Of a DNA stretch of 37,158 nt, positions 17,029-25,030 are shown in pieces. Numbering within the stretch: position 1 is the stretch's first letter; every line of letters begins with the position of its first letter. The DNA is taken from positions 1-37,158 of the forward strand of contig CAMCFA010000021.1 in the NCBI GenBank assembly GCA_945873955.1. Direction: 5' to 3'. Source of the DNA: an uncultured Clostridia bacterium. Its GTDB lineage: Bacteria; Bacillota; Clostridia; Oscillospirales; Ruminococcaceae. Below the pieces are notes generated by a model that was not told where the DNA came from, searched no databases, and was given only the letters and a program-made list of their open reading frames with translations. A program made the position numbers and the translations under genes.

Positions 17029-18027
17029 ATGAACTATTCTCTTGACGCCGGCGCGTGGAACAGCGTTTTCGCAGTCCCCGCCAGCGTGGTGGACAAATAC
17101 ATAAAGCTGGCGGACGGAAACAGCCTGAAGCTGCTGCTGTTTCTTCTGCGGCACGGCGGCGAGAGCTTCACCGAGGAGCAGCTTCGGGAGTCGCTGGGCA
17201 TAAAGCGGGACGGCGAGCTTGAGGACGCCGCGATGTTCTGGTTCCAGCGCGGGGTGATCCGCATGGACGAGGGCGAGTTGATACCCACAGGCGAAAGTGC
17301 GCAGGAGGTGCTCCCGGAGGTGGCAGCCGCCGAGCCGGAGCAGAAGCCCTCCAGCGTCCGCAGGGTGACGGAGAACAACGGCGCTGCGATCTACACCGCC
17401 GGAGATATCGCCCAGCGTATCAAGACCGACGGCGCAGTGGATTTCCTGTTCAAGGAGATACAGCAGCTTTACGGCAGACCGCTGAAAAACCCCGAAAGCC
17501 GCATGGCGCTCCAGATCACCGATTACTACGGTATTCCGGCAGAGGTCGCGGTAATGCTGTACAAATTCTGTTTCAAGATCGGCAAGACCACCCCCAGCTA
17601 TATCGAAGCAGTCGCTAAGGACTGGGTGAACGAGAATATCCGCACCGTCGAGGAGGCGGACGCTCACCTTGTAAAAATGGAGAAGCGTTTCAGCGTGGAG
17701 GAAAAACTCCGCCGCGCTATGGACTTAAAGACGAAGTTTTCGCCGACGCAGCTTAATTTTATCAAGTGCTGGACGGAGGACTGGGGCTTCGGCGAGGATA
17801 TGATAATCCTTGCGCATGAGATAACCCTCGACAGAACCGGCAGCATGAGTTTCAGCTACACAAACAAGATCTTAGAAAACTGGAAGAATTCCGGGATCTA
17901 CACGCAGGACGCCGCCAAGCGCGACGCGCAGGAGCACAAGGGAAAGCCTGCAAAGCAGCAGGAAACCGGCGGATCTTCTATCAACATGGACGAGATACTG
18001 GAGGATCTGCGCAAGCAATACCAGTGA
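17029..18027 (+). CDS. DnaD-domain replication initiation protein
   Basis: The 332-residue protein is read from ATG 17029, or from the adjoining ATG 17026. The upstream in-frame extension to 16921 lies in the palindromic element and is rejected. The ribosome site GGGTGA is weak. An N-terminal winged-helix-like region (about 15-90) is followed by a DnaB_2/DnaD C-terminal domain around 120-200 (FKEIQQLYGRPLKNPE, ITDYYGIPAEV) and a second similar helical repeat around 235-305 with YTNKILENWKNSGI, the YxxxILxxW signature. DnaD proteins help remodel the origin and recruit the helicase. It is 18 nt upstream of the DnaC/DnaI-like gene, as in many Clostridia. Confidence 0.88.
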   Translation: MNYSLDAGAWNSVFAVPASVVDKYIKLADGNSLKLLLFLLRHGGESFTEEQLRESLGIKRDGELEDAAMFWFQRGVIRMDEGELIPTGESAQEVLPEVAAAEPEQKPSSVRRVTENNGAAIYTAGDIAQRIKTDGAVDFLFKEIQQLYGRPLKNPESRMALQITDYYGIPAEVAVMLYKFCFKIGKTTPSYIEAVAKDWVNENIRTVEEADAHLVKMEKRFSVEEKLRRAMDLKTKFSPTQLNFIKCWTEDWGFGEDMIILAHEITLDRTGSMSFSYTNKILENWKNSGIYTQDAAKRDAQEHKGKPAKQQETGGSSINMDEILEDLRKQYQ

Positions 18028-18045
18028 TCCCCCGGAGGGTGATAA

Positions 18046-19029
18046 ATGAGTATCAATGAAAAATACTTCAATGCGGCAATGGAGAAGCTGGAGCAGCGCC
18101 GCAGCACAAATAAGATCATATCCGAGCAGCGCCGCAGCGAGATCTACGAAAAGATCCCGGAGTACCGGGAGCTTTCGCTTCACCTTGCGGAAACCGGCGG
18201 CAAGCTGGTGTCGCTGATCATGAAGGGCGGCGATACCGCAGAGGGAGTGTCCCGGCTGGAAAAGGACAATCTTGATACCCAGCGCTGCATGAGCGAGCTT
18301 CTGACAAAAGCGGGCTATCCGGAGGACTACCTCAAACCGATCTACACCTGCCCGGTATGCAAGGATAAGGGAACTGTTAATGGAAAGTGGTGCGGCTGTT
18401 TCCGCAAACTCATGCTGGAGGAGGCTGCGCGGGAGCTTAACGAGAACTCCCCGCTGGAGCTTTCCTCCTTTGAGAGCTTCCGGCTGGATTATTATTCCGA
18501 CCTCATCAACCCGCAGATGCATATTTCCGAGCGGGAAATGATGCAGAGGAATTTCGACACCTGCCGGCGTTACGCCGAGGAATTCACCCTAAAGAGCGAC
18601 GGGCTTCTGATGACCGGCGCGACAGGACTTGGCAAAACTCACCTGTCGCTGGCAATAGCGGCTAAGGTGCTGGAAAAGGGATTCAGCGTGATCTACGGCT
18701 CCTCGCCGGAGCTGATGAGGCTTCTTGAACAGGAGTACTACGGCAAGTCCGACAAGGACACCATGTCGGCGCTTGTCGGCTGCGACCTGCTGGTGCTGGA
18801 CGACCTCGGCGCGGAAATGGACAAGCCGCTGTATCAGTCGCTTCTGTATGAGATAATCAACGCCCGGATATGCCGCGGGCTTCCGATGATAGTCAGCACG
18901 AATTACTCTATCGTGGAGCTTCAAAGGCGCTATCAGGACAAGATATTCTCCCGGCTTGCGGTGCTGCGACAGTTGGCGTTCGTCGGCAGCGACAACCGCA
19001 GGCGCGCCAAAACGCAGCGGCAGCAGTGA
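18046..19029 (+). CDS. DnaC/DnaI-like ATP-binding helicase loader
   Basis: This 327-residue protein has a zinc-binding cluster CPVCKDKG...CGC at about 103-125, as in DnaI-like loaders, followed by an AAA+ domain. Walker A GATGLGKTH is near 190-198, and Walker B VLDDLGAE near 249-256. VSTNYS and RIFSRL-like sensor and arginine-finger regions follow (seen as DKIFSRLA). It probably loads DnaB (6873-8234) onto DNA with DnaD. CCGGAGGG precedes the ATG by 9 nt. Confidence 0.9.
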   Translation: MSINEKYFNAAMEKLEQRRSTNKIISEQRRSEIYEKIPEYRELSLHLAETGGKLVSLIMKGGDTAEGVSRLEKDNLDTQRCMSELLTKAGYPEDYLKPIYTCPVCKDKGTVNGKWCGCFRKLMLEEAARELNENSPLELSSFESFRLDYYSDLINPQMHISEREMMQRNFDTCRRYAEEFTLKSDGLLMTGATGLGKTHLSLAIAAKVLEKGFSVIYGSSPELMRLLEQEYYGKSDKDTMSALVGCDLLVLDDLGAEMDKPLYQSLLYEIINARICRGLPMIVSTNYSIVELQRRYQDKIFSRLAVLRQLAFVGSDNRRRAKTQRQQ

Positions 19030-19050
19030 TCAATAGAAAACGTAAATTCC

Positions 19051-19068
19051 GTGCCGCCGATACGGCAC
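19051..19068 (+). other. Hairpin between the helicase loader and pfk genes
   Basis: GTGCCG pairs with CGGCAC across a 6-nt loop. There is no T-run. It may be an mRNA processing or stability element. No separate promoter for the downstream phosphofructokinase was recognised in this 64-nt gap. Confidence 0.4.
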
Positions 19069-19093
19069 ATGAATAAAAATGGAGGTTACGAAA

Positions 19094-20179
19094 ATGGGAA
19101 AACTCAGAGTTGGTATGCTCACAAGCGGCGGCGACTGCCCCGGACTTAACGCCACGATAAGAGGCGCTGCAAAGGCTATTTATGAAACGTTCGGCGAGGA
19201 CAAGGTTGAGATAATCGGTATTCACGACGGTTATCACGGGCTTATCCACGGCGTTTACAAGAGTATGCAGCCGTCAGATTTTTCGGGTATTCTCACGCAG
19301 GGCGGAACTATCCTCGGCACAAAGCGCACCCCGTTCAAGATGATGCAGATCATTGAGGACGACAAGGTGGACAAGGTCAAGGAAATGAAGGAAACCTACA
19401 AGGAGCTGAAGCTCGACTGCCTGTTCACCCTCGGAGGAAACGGAACTCACAAGACCGCGAACATGCTGTCAGAGGAGGGTCTGAACGTTATCGGACTTCC
19501 CAAGACTATCGACAACGATATCTTCGGCACGGACGTTACTTTCGGCTTCCATTCCGCGGTAGATATCGGAACTGAGGTAATTGACCGTATACATACCACT
19601 GCGAATTCCCACAGCCGCGTTATGGTTATTGAGATCATGGGCAACAAGGCTGGCTGGCTGACGCTTTACAGCGGACTTGCAGGCGGCGCGGACATCATTC
19701 TTCTGCCGGAGATCCCCTACGACATCAACAAGGTCGCGCAGGCTTGCCAGAGGCGCGCCGACGCCGGCAAGAACTTCTCAATTCTTGCGGTAGCAGAGGG
19801 CTGCTTCGACGTTGAGGAGGCAAAGATGAAGAAGAAGGAGCGCGCGAAGCTCCGCGCAGAGCAGGGGCTTACCACCGCCACCGCCCGCATTGCGAAGAAC
19901 ATTCAGGAGATGACCGGGCTGGAAACCAGAACCGTCGTTCCCGGACACATGCTCCGCGGCGGCAGCCCGTCTGCATACGACAGGATCCTTGCGACGCAGT
20001 TCGGCGCACACGCTGCGCAGCTTTTAAAGGCGAAGAAGTTCGGCTACACCGTCGCAATGGTGGACGGCAAGATCACTGAGAATCCCCTTGGCGACGTGGC
20101 AATGAAAACAAAGTTCGTCCCGGTGGACTGCAAAATGGTGACTACCGCAAGAGATATCGGTATCTCCTTCGGCGATTGA
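19094..20179 (+). CDS. 6-phosphofructokinase, probably ATP-dependent
   Basis: The start is ATG 19094. The ATG at 19079 is part of the TGGAGGT ribosome site and is rejected. The 361-residue protein opens with TSGGDCPGLNATIRG (about 9-23). The donor-specificity positions, numbered as in E. coli PfkA, are Gly104 (GGNGT, about 114-118) and Lys124 (PKTIDND, about 136-142). This Gly/Lys pairing is known in ATP-using enzymes such as those of Streptomyces, whereas Asp/Lys marks PPi users. Asn replaces the usual Mg-binding Asp103. MEIMGNKAGWL follows. The catalytic aspartates of TIDND are intact. A strong terminator follows, and a second PFK with the PPi signature starts 173 nt later. Confidence 0.9.
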   Translation: MGKLRVGMLTSGGDCPGLNATIRGAAKAIYETFGEDKVEIIGIHDGYHGLIHGVYKSMQPSDFSGILTQGGTILGTKRTPFKMMQIIEDDKVDKVKEMKETYKELKLDCLFTLGGNGTHKTANMLSEEGLNVIGLPKTIDNDIFGTDVTFGFHSAVDIGTEVIDRIHTTANSHSRVMVIEIMGNKAGWLTLYSGLAGGADIILLPEIPYDINKVAQACQRRADAGKNFSILAVAEGCFDVEEAKMKKKERAKLRAEQGLTTATARIAKNIQEMTGLETRTVVPGHMLRGGSPSAYDRILATQFGAHAAQLLKAKKFGYTVAMVDGKITENPLGDVAMKTKFVPVDCKMVTTARDIGISFGD

Positions 20180-20216
20180 TCGCTGTGGATATTTCTTCAA
20201 GAATGTGGAATAATAG

Positions 20217-20246
20217 AAAATGGGCAGGGTTTCTGCCCATTTTTTG
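20217..20246 (+). terminator. Intrinsic terminator after the first PFK
   Basis: AAAATGGGCAG pairs with CTGCCCATTTT around a 5-nt loop, followed by a T-rich tract TTTTTTG. It separates the two phosphofructokinase transcription units. Confidence 0.9.
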
Positions 20247-20259
20247 TTTATTACGGCAA

Positions 20260-20288
20260 TTGAATAATCCGTATGTTTATGTTACAAT
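20260..20288 (+). promoter_or_regulatory. Promoter for the second PFK
   Basis: TTGAAT (20260-20265), a 17-nt spacer and TACAAT (20283-20288) lie 63 nt upstream of the ATG at 20352. The second PFK can therefore be transcribed independently of the first. Confidence 0.6.
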
Positions 20289-20351
20289 AATACCATAAAA
20301 TATAAAAATCTTCTCAACGGAACAATCCGCCGGGAAGCAGGAGGACAAAAG

Positions 20352-21566
20352 ATGTTCAATATTGCAGTCGCACAGTCCGGCGGGCCTACCGCCGCGATCA
20401 ACGCCAGCCTTACAGGTGTATTTAACGGAGCGGAGCAGAACCCGGAGGTAGATGAGATCTACGGCGCGGAAAACGGAATCGAGGGTATCTTAGGCGACCG
20501 TCTGTTCAACCTCAGAAACATTCTGACGGACGAGCATGACAAGCAGCTCCTTATAACTACGCCGTCCACGATACTTGGCTCCTGCCGCTTCAAGCTGAAG
20601 GACTACCACGAGGACGAAACCGACTATCTGAAGATAGTGGACACATTCAACCGCCATAACATCAAGGCGTTTTTCTATATCGGCGGCAACGACTCAATGG
20701 ATACAGTGATGAAGCTGCACAGCTACTTCACAGAGAACAATATCGACATCAAGGTCGTGGGAGTCCCGAAGACGATAGACAACGACGTCACCGAAACAGA
20801 CCACACTCCCGGCTTCGGGTCGGCGGCGAAGTACGTCGCGGCTTCCTTGCAGGAGATAATCCGGGACAGCCGAGTGTACTCCATTCCGTCGGTCACGATC
20901 GTGGAGATAATGGGGCGTGACGCCGGCTGGCTTGCGGCAAGTTCCTGCGTACTCAGAGCCAACGGCGAGCCTGCGCCGCACATGATCTATCTGCCGGAGG
21001 GCGAGTTCTCCCCGGAGAAGTTCCTCAACGACGTAAAGCAGGCGCAGCTCCGCTACAAGGCGGTTATCGTGGCTGTATCGGAGGGCATCAGCGCCGGGAA
21101 CAGCAGCGAGTTCTCCTCAGAGCTAACCGACGCGTTCGGGCATAAGTACAATTCGGGTATCGGCAAGTGGCTGGAGAAGTTCACCGCGGCGCATATTGGC
21201 TGCAAGGTGCGCTCTATCGAGCTGAACGTAATGCAGCGGTGCAGCTCCCACATTGCTTCCCTCACCGACCTCACCGAGGCGGAGCGTATCGGCAGGGAAG
21301 CGGTGAAAGCCGCGCTGGAATACGGCGAGAGCGGCGTGATGATGGCGTTCCGCAGGATCAGCAATAATCCCTATCGTGTGGAGATCGTCCCGTCGGACAT
21401 CACAAAGGTAGCGAATCAAGAGAAGAAGTTCCCGCGGGAGTGGATCAATCCGGAGGGCAACAACGTAACGGTTGACGCGCTGAATTACTTTCTGCCGCTC
21501 ATACAGGGCGAGCCGGTGCTGGAGTACAAAAACGGCATACCTGTGCATTTCAGATTAAATCAATAA
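20352..21566 (+). CDS. PPi-type 6-phosphofructokinase
   Basis: This 404-residue protein of the phosphofructokinase family starts MFNIAVAQSGGPTAAINAS. It has the PPi-donor signature: Asp in GGNDS (about 111-115, E. coli position 104) and Lys in PKTIDND (about 139-145, position 124). IMGRDAGWLA (about 186-195) is normal. Enzymes of this type interconvert fructose 6-phosphate and fructose 1,6-bisphosphate reversibly with pyrophosphate in the cytoplasm. The ATG follows AGGAGGA by 7 nt. It has its own promoter and terminator. PPi use is inferred from two residues and is the usual reading; it is not proven. Confidence 0.9.
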   Translation: MFNIAVAQSGGPTAAINASLTGVFNGAEQNPEVDEIYGAENGIEGILGDRLFNLRNILTDEHDKQLLITTPSTILGSCRFKLKDYHEDETDYLKIVDTFNRHNIKAFFYIGGNDSMDTVMKLHSYFTENNIDIKVVGVPKTIDNDVTETDHTPGFGSAAKYVAASLQEIIRDSRVYSIPSVTIVEIMGRDAGWLAASSCVLRANGEPAPHMIYLPEGEFSPEKFLNDVKQAQLRYKAVIVAVSEGISAGNSSEFSSELTDAFGHKYNSGIGKWLEKFTAAHIGCKVRSIELNVMQRCSSHIASLTDLTEAERIGREAVKAALEYGESGVMMAFRRISNNPYRVEIVPSDITKVANQEKKFPREWINPEGNNVTVDALNYFLPLIQGEPVLEYKNGIPVHFRLNQ

Positions 21567-21569
21567 TTC

Positions 21570-21599
21570 AAAAGGGGAGCGGTCAACGTTCCCCTTTTT
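21570..21599 (+). terminator. Intrinsic terminator after the second PFK
   Basis: AAAAGGGGAGCG pairs with CGTTCCCCTTTT (one G-T pair) around GTCAA, ending in TTTTT. It starts 3 nt past the stop codon. Confidence 0.88.
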
Positions 21600-21640
21600 C
21601 AACCACGGTGTGAAAATTTGTTAAAAATATATAAAAACTA

Positions 21641-21669
21641 TTGCAATAAGTGAAAATCGGTGGTATAAT
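21641..21669 (+). promoter_or_regulatory. Promoter for the flavin reductase gene
   Basis: TTGCAA (21641-21646), a 17-nt spacer and TATAAT (21664-21669) lie 51 nt upstream of the ATG at 21721. Confidence 0.7.
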
Positions 21670-21720
21670 TACGATAAAAGAAACGTTTCACAAGAAACGA
21701 AGAATTGGAGGCTATTTTTT

Positions 21721-22281
21721 ATGAGGAAGAATTTCGGAGCAAAGGCGCTTTTATATCCGCAGCCGGTGTTCATTATCGCGAGCTACGGCGAGGACGGCAC
21801 TCCCGACGCGATGAACGCTGCGTGGGGCGGTATTTCCGGGGATAACGAGATATTCCTGAGCATATCTCCCGAACATAAGTCTACCCAGAATATCCTTGCA
21901 CGCAAGTCATTTACCGTAAGCATGGCGACCGCCGCGCATGTAGCTGAGTGTGACTACGTCGGAGTGGTTTCCGCGAACAAGGTTCCGGACAAGCTGGCAA
22001 AATGCGGCTTCCACACCACCAAGAGCGAGTTTGTGGACGCTCCGCTTATCGACGAGCTGCCGCTTGCGCTGGAGTGCCGCCTTATCAGCTACGACCCGCA
22101 GAACTGCCGCCTTTTCGGCGAGATACTGAACGTCAGCGCGGACGAGTCTGTGCTGGACGAAGCTGGAAAAGTCAGCGCCGCAAAGCTTCGCCCGATAACC
22201 GTTGACCCGGCAACTCACGATTACCTTGTGATCGGCGAAAAGGTGGGCAATGCGTTCAAGGACGGCTTTACGATAAAGTAA
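21721..22281 (+). CDS. Flavin reductase-like (FMN-binding) protein
   Basis: This 186-residue protein has the flavin reductase-like split-barrel pattern: PQPVFIIASYGEDGTPDAMNAAW (about 13-35), SPEHKSTQNI (about 49-58), then FTVSMATAAHVAECDYVG and a C-terminal ALECRLISYDPQNCRLFGEIL (about 119-139). Relatives bind FMN and transfer electrons from NAD(P)H or ferredoxin-type donors; the partner is unknown. It is a single-gene unit with its own promoter and a strong shared terminator. GGAGG precedes the ATG by 9 nt. Confidence 0.85.
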   Translation: MRKNFGAKALLYPQPVFIIASYGEDGTPDAMNAAWGGISGDNEIFLSISPEHKSTQNILARKSFTVSMATAAHVAECDYVGVVSANKVPDKLAKCGFHTTKSEFVDAPLIDELPLALECRLISYDPQNCRLFGEILNVSADESVLDEAGKVSAAKLRPITVDPATHDYLVIGEKVGNAFKDGFTIK

Positions 22282-22297
22282 GAATTACATAGTAAAA

Positions 22298-22328
22298 GGG
22301 GTAAGCGCGGTTGCTTACCCCCTCTTTT
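22298..22328. terminator. Convergent (bidirectional) terminator
   Basis: GGGGTAAGC (22298-22306) pairs with GCTTACCCC (22313-22321). On the plus strand it is followed by CTCTTTTTATT, and on the minus strand by TTTTAC. It serves the flavin reductase gene and the converging DUF4026-type gene. Confidence 0.85.
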
Positions 22329-23641
22329 TATTCCTCCAGCCGGTACACGCTGTCCGGATTGATCATATCATTGTCGAAATACACCACCCAGTCGGTCAGC
22401 TCCTCCGGGGTGCAGCGCTTGATATCTCCGGGCTTTATCGCCTCAACGTAGTATGCCTCCTGCGTAAGCTCCGCTGAGAAACTCTCGTCGTCGTGGAACT
22501 CCTTTATCTCAAACCAGATATGCTCCTTCATGTCGCCTTCGCGGTACTGTTCGTCGACTTCCAGCCCGATCTTGGCGAGGGCGGCGAATTTCTGGTATTC
22601 CCCGCGCTTGTCAAAAAGCCGTTTCAGATAGTCCAGACGCTCTATCGCGAGGGACTTCATGCGGTCTGTTTCTTCGCTGGAGATCATCATCATCGGATTG
22701 TTTTCCAGCTCCTTGTTGTATCGGCTGATCTGCGCGAACCGCCGCTTTTCGCAGTCCTCCGGGGTGGGATAGACGAACAGCACGCCGGTGTTTTCGTTGT
22801 GACCGTTCACCCTGTCCTCTTTTCCGCCGAGTATTCTGCGGGGGAGGTGCTTCAAAGCCGTCTGCCAGCGCACCCATGTGGTCACTATCGGCTGACCGTC
22901 CGGCAGCCGTATTGCGAAATGCGGCTGGTATTCGTCCGGGATCGGCTCTTTTGTGATAACGTTCGCCGCCAGCGTATTGAAAACCGGGCCAAGACACCGG
23001 AAGTGCTTCGTGTCTGAATTCAGTACCTCCAGCTCAATGCTGCCGCAGCGGTTCAGACCGTGGGTGTGAAGCCACACGTCGCCGTTCTTGCCGCTGTTCA
23101 CGCACTGTATGCAGAACAGATATGTAGGCGCGGGTGGTACTTCCGAGTTCGCCGTGAGCTTTGCCCACCTGCCGGAAAGGATCCTCTCACCGCTGATGTC
23201 AGCGACCCCCGCCGGGTCGTCCACGAGGGCGCACAGCAGCTTTATCTGCAAGGCGTAGGATCGCAGATTGTCCCCGCCGAAGATCATGCGGCTGTACAGT
23301 GCGCGTTTCGCGGACTCCATAGCCGCGATCTCGGCTTCGGTGAAGTCATGCTCCGCCCGGAACAGCTCCGGAAGCTCAAAACTGTCGCAGAACAGCGCCA
23401 GCTTATATTCCTCCTCCTTGTATTCCACGATGAATTCCGTTTCGCCGCTGTCACGTTCGTTCTTTGAGATCACCTTGATGAACGGCAGCGAGAGCAGCTT
23501 TTCAGCGAGTTCGTCCGGTTTTTCCGGCAGGCTGCCGGATTTCGGCACGACCGCTACTAATGAAGGAGTTTTCTCAATCTTAGACGAAAGCGGCGTATCT
23601 TCGGGAGCTTTGTCTTTCTTGAATTTGTCAAAAATACCCAT
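22328..23641 (-). CDS. DUF4026/DUF2314-like protein
   Basis: This 437-residue soluble protein starts at ATG 23641 after GGAGGA. An N-terminal charged segment (MGIFDKFKKDK) is followed by a long region resembling DUF4026 (around 25-330). The C-terminal part (about 370-432) resembles DUF2314, with the pattern EHIWFEI...F.AEL......G.......ELTDWVVYFD. No catalytic motif, signal peptide or membrane segment is visible. The function is unknown for both families; I recall them as occurring singly in gut Firmicutes. It is a single-gene transcription unit. Confidence 0.75.
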   Translation of the reverse strand: MGIFDKFKKDKAPEDTPLSSKIEKTPSLVAVVPKSGSLPEKPDELAEKLLSLPFIKVISKNERDSGETEFIVEYKEEEYKLALFCDSFELPELFRAEHDFTEAEIAAMESAKRALYSRMIFGGDNLRSYALQIKLLCALVDDPAGVADISGERILSGRWAKLTANSEVPPAPTYLFCIQCVNSGKNGDVWLHTHGLNRCGSIELEVLNSDTKHFRCLGPVFNTLAANVITKEPIPDEYQPHFAIRLPDGQPIVTTWVRWQTALKHLPRRILGGKEDRVNGHNENTGVLFVYPTPEDCEKRRFAQISRYNKELENNPMMMISSEETDRMKSLAIERLDYLKRLFDKRGEYQKFAALAKIGLEVDEQYREGDMKEHIWFEIKEFHDDESFSAELTQEAYYVEAIKPGDIKRCTPEELTDWVVYFDNDMINPDSVYRLEE

Positions 23642-23661
23642 GCTGTGTTTCCTCCGATATT

Positions 23662-23682
23662 CTCTATACTTAGTTTATAGAG
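23662..23682 (-). promoter_or_regulatory. Inverted repeat upstream of the DUF4026-type gene
   Basis: CTCTATA (23662-23668) and TATAGAG (23676-23682) form a perfect 7-bp dyad with a 7-nt spacer. It overlaps a possible -10 box (TATAAA on the minus strand) and lies just upstream of the ribosome site. A clear -35 box was not found. It could be an operator or an mRNA hairpin. Confidence 0.4.
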
Positions 23683-23733
23683 TTAATATGCTTTATTAGG
23701 GGTACGGTGTGTTCATTTGTGTAATTATTATAA

Positions 23734-23892
23734 GGTCACCTCTAAAAACCTTGTTTGAGTGAAAATGTGCAGAGCACACCGCCTGCTTCGTCAAACCTCC
23801 TAGCAAGGCATACAGCCTTGCGTCGTCGGCTTTCCTCGCATTCGGTGCCCTCTACCCATTTTCCCTTTTCAAACCGGTTTTTAGAGGTTCCC
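23734..23892. mobile_element. MITE-like element, 159 bp, flanked by ATAA
   Basis: The ends are inverted repeats sharing ACCTCTAAAAACC exactly, and the match extends imperfectly about 37 nt inward to GAAAATG on each side. Inner stems continue the palindrome (AGAGCACACCG/CGGTGCCCTCT and GCAAGGC/GCCTTGC at the centre), so the whole element folds on itself. ATAA occurs immediately outside both ends (23730-23733 and 23893-23896), a candidate 4-bp target duplication. It has no coding capacity. It separates the DUF4026-type gene from the ImmA cassette and could act as a terminator for the latter. Confidence 0.75.
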
Positions 23893-23921
23893 ATAACATA
23901 TTTTACACGATCTGGCAAGAG

Positions 23922-24587
23922 CTAAATTGCCATACGTTCGCGGGATTTCATCTCCAGATATTTTCCGTAGCCGTCGTGGGCGCTCCTGCGGGTTATGTAC
24001 GAGGTGATGAATGGGGAGAACCAACGGAAAAGCTCCCGGTTTTCTTCGGTTTGCAGGAAAATGCTCTCCGGCGGAGCTTCCCCGTTTCGGATAGCGTTAG
24101 TGAAGCGGCTTTCGTCGGTGCGGCGCAGTACAGACAGCTCGTTGAACCTTGCGGACGCAGCTTGCCGTGAGATACCGCACAGGCGCTCTATCTCCAGCAC
24201 CGAAGATACGCCGCAGAAATGCAGCACCGTCAGCGGTGCAAGAAGCTCCGCGGCGAACCGGTCAGCCTCCCGCTCCTGTTCATGCGTAACGGGATCAGTC
24301 CCGTTCACATGCCCGCACAGCACATGCCCGACCTCATGAGCCGCCGTCCATTTTCGCCGGGACTGCCCGCAAAGCCCGCTGTTCAGCACGCAGACATACC
24401 GCCCCTCCGCTATAAGACTGAAGCCGCCGTAGCTTATTTTGCCGTAAAGCTCGTCCTTGCTTAGTTCGTAGGCTTGTACGAACGCGTTGTAGTCCACCAG
24501 CTTTATCCCGAAGCCCGCCGCCACTGCCGATACGCTGACCGGCAGCGACGACGTTCCCGATTTCATAAGTGCCTTAGCCGCGGTCAT
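23922..24587 (-). CDS. ImmA/IrrE-family metallo-endopeptidase
   Basis: The 221-residue protein is read from ATG 24587, which follows AAGGAGTGATTAC; a longer in-frame extension upstream has no ribosome site. The zinc-protease motif HEVGH is at 84-88, and the downstream EREADRFAAELLAP (about 105-118) is the usual third-ligand helix. A C-terminal region of about 100 residues (to RSREMAI) is longer than in minimal ImmA. From established knowledge, ImmA of ICEBs1 cleaves the adjacent ImmR repressor to derepress a mobile element. Here the upstream neighbour is also an XRE repressor, with its stop 4 nt before this start, so the same partnership is likely (inference). Confidence 0.9.
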   Translation of the reverse strand: MTAAKALMKSGTSSLPVSVSAVAAGFGIKLVDYNAFVQAYELSKDELYGKISYGGFSLIAEGRYVCVLNSGLCGQSRRKWTAAHEVGHVLCGHVNGTDPVTHEQEREADRFAAELLAPLTVLHFCGVSSVLEIERLCGISRQAASARFNELSVLRRTDESRFTNAIRNGEAPPESIFLQTEENRELFRWFSPFITSYITRRSAHDGYGKYLEMKSRERMAI

Positions 24588-24591
24588 GTAA

Positions 24592-25026
24592 TCACTCCTT
24601 GTAGTCTGGCGCGTCAAGAATACTGCCGGCATTCCTGCGCTTTTTGAGCATTATCTTCTCCGGGTACTCATTCCTGCCAAAGCTGCGGGCTGCCACGGCG
24701 GTAAGCCCGTCTGACTCACAGCAGCGGCGGTGTTCAATGGCGGTGCAGGCGTCTACAAGCTCCCTGCCGTGTTCGTCCAGCTCCCGGTACAGCTCCAGAT
24801 GAATGCGTCCTTGATTCTTCTCAGCGCGGTAGTAGTCGGTGAAAAGCTCGTTCGGCTCGCAGTCCAGCGCCTTGAAAATACGATACAGTATCTCCTCCCG
24901 CGGGAAGCTGACGTCCCGCTCGTAGTTTCCCACCGCAGAGGGGGTGACCTCCAGCCGCTCCGCAAGCTGCTCCTGCGTCATTCCGGCGCGCTCCCGCAGT
25001 AGCTTGATCCTTTTTCCGATACCCAT
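24592..25026 (-). CDS. XRE-family helix-turn-helix repressor
   Basis: The 144-residue protein starts at ATG 25026 after AAAGGAG; an in-frame ATG at 25044 lies within the previous gene and is rejected. The N-terminal HTH_3 domain (about 4-60) shows LRERAGMTQEQLAERLEV and SAVGNYERDVSFP. The C-terminal 80 residues are charged, with no recognised fold, and could be the peptidase target. The ribosome site is embedded in the end of the preceding gene, so translation is coupled. Likely operators are the inverted repeats around the cassette promoter. Confidence 0.9.
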   Translation of the reverse strand: MGIGKRIKLLRERAGMTQEQLAERLEVTPSAVGNYERDVSFPREEILYRIFKALDCEPNELFTDYYRAEKNQGRIHLELYRELDEHGRELVDACTAIEHRRCCESDGLTAVAARSFGRNEYPEKIMLKKRRNAGSILDAPDYKE

Positions 25027-25030
25027 GATT

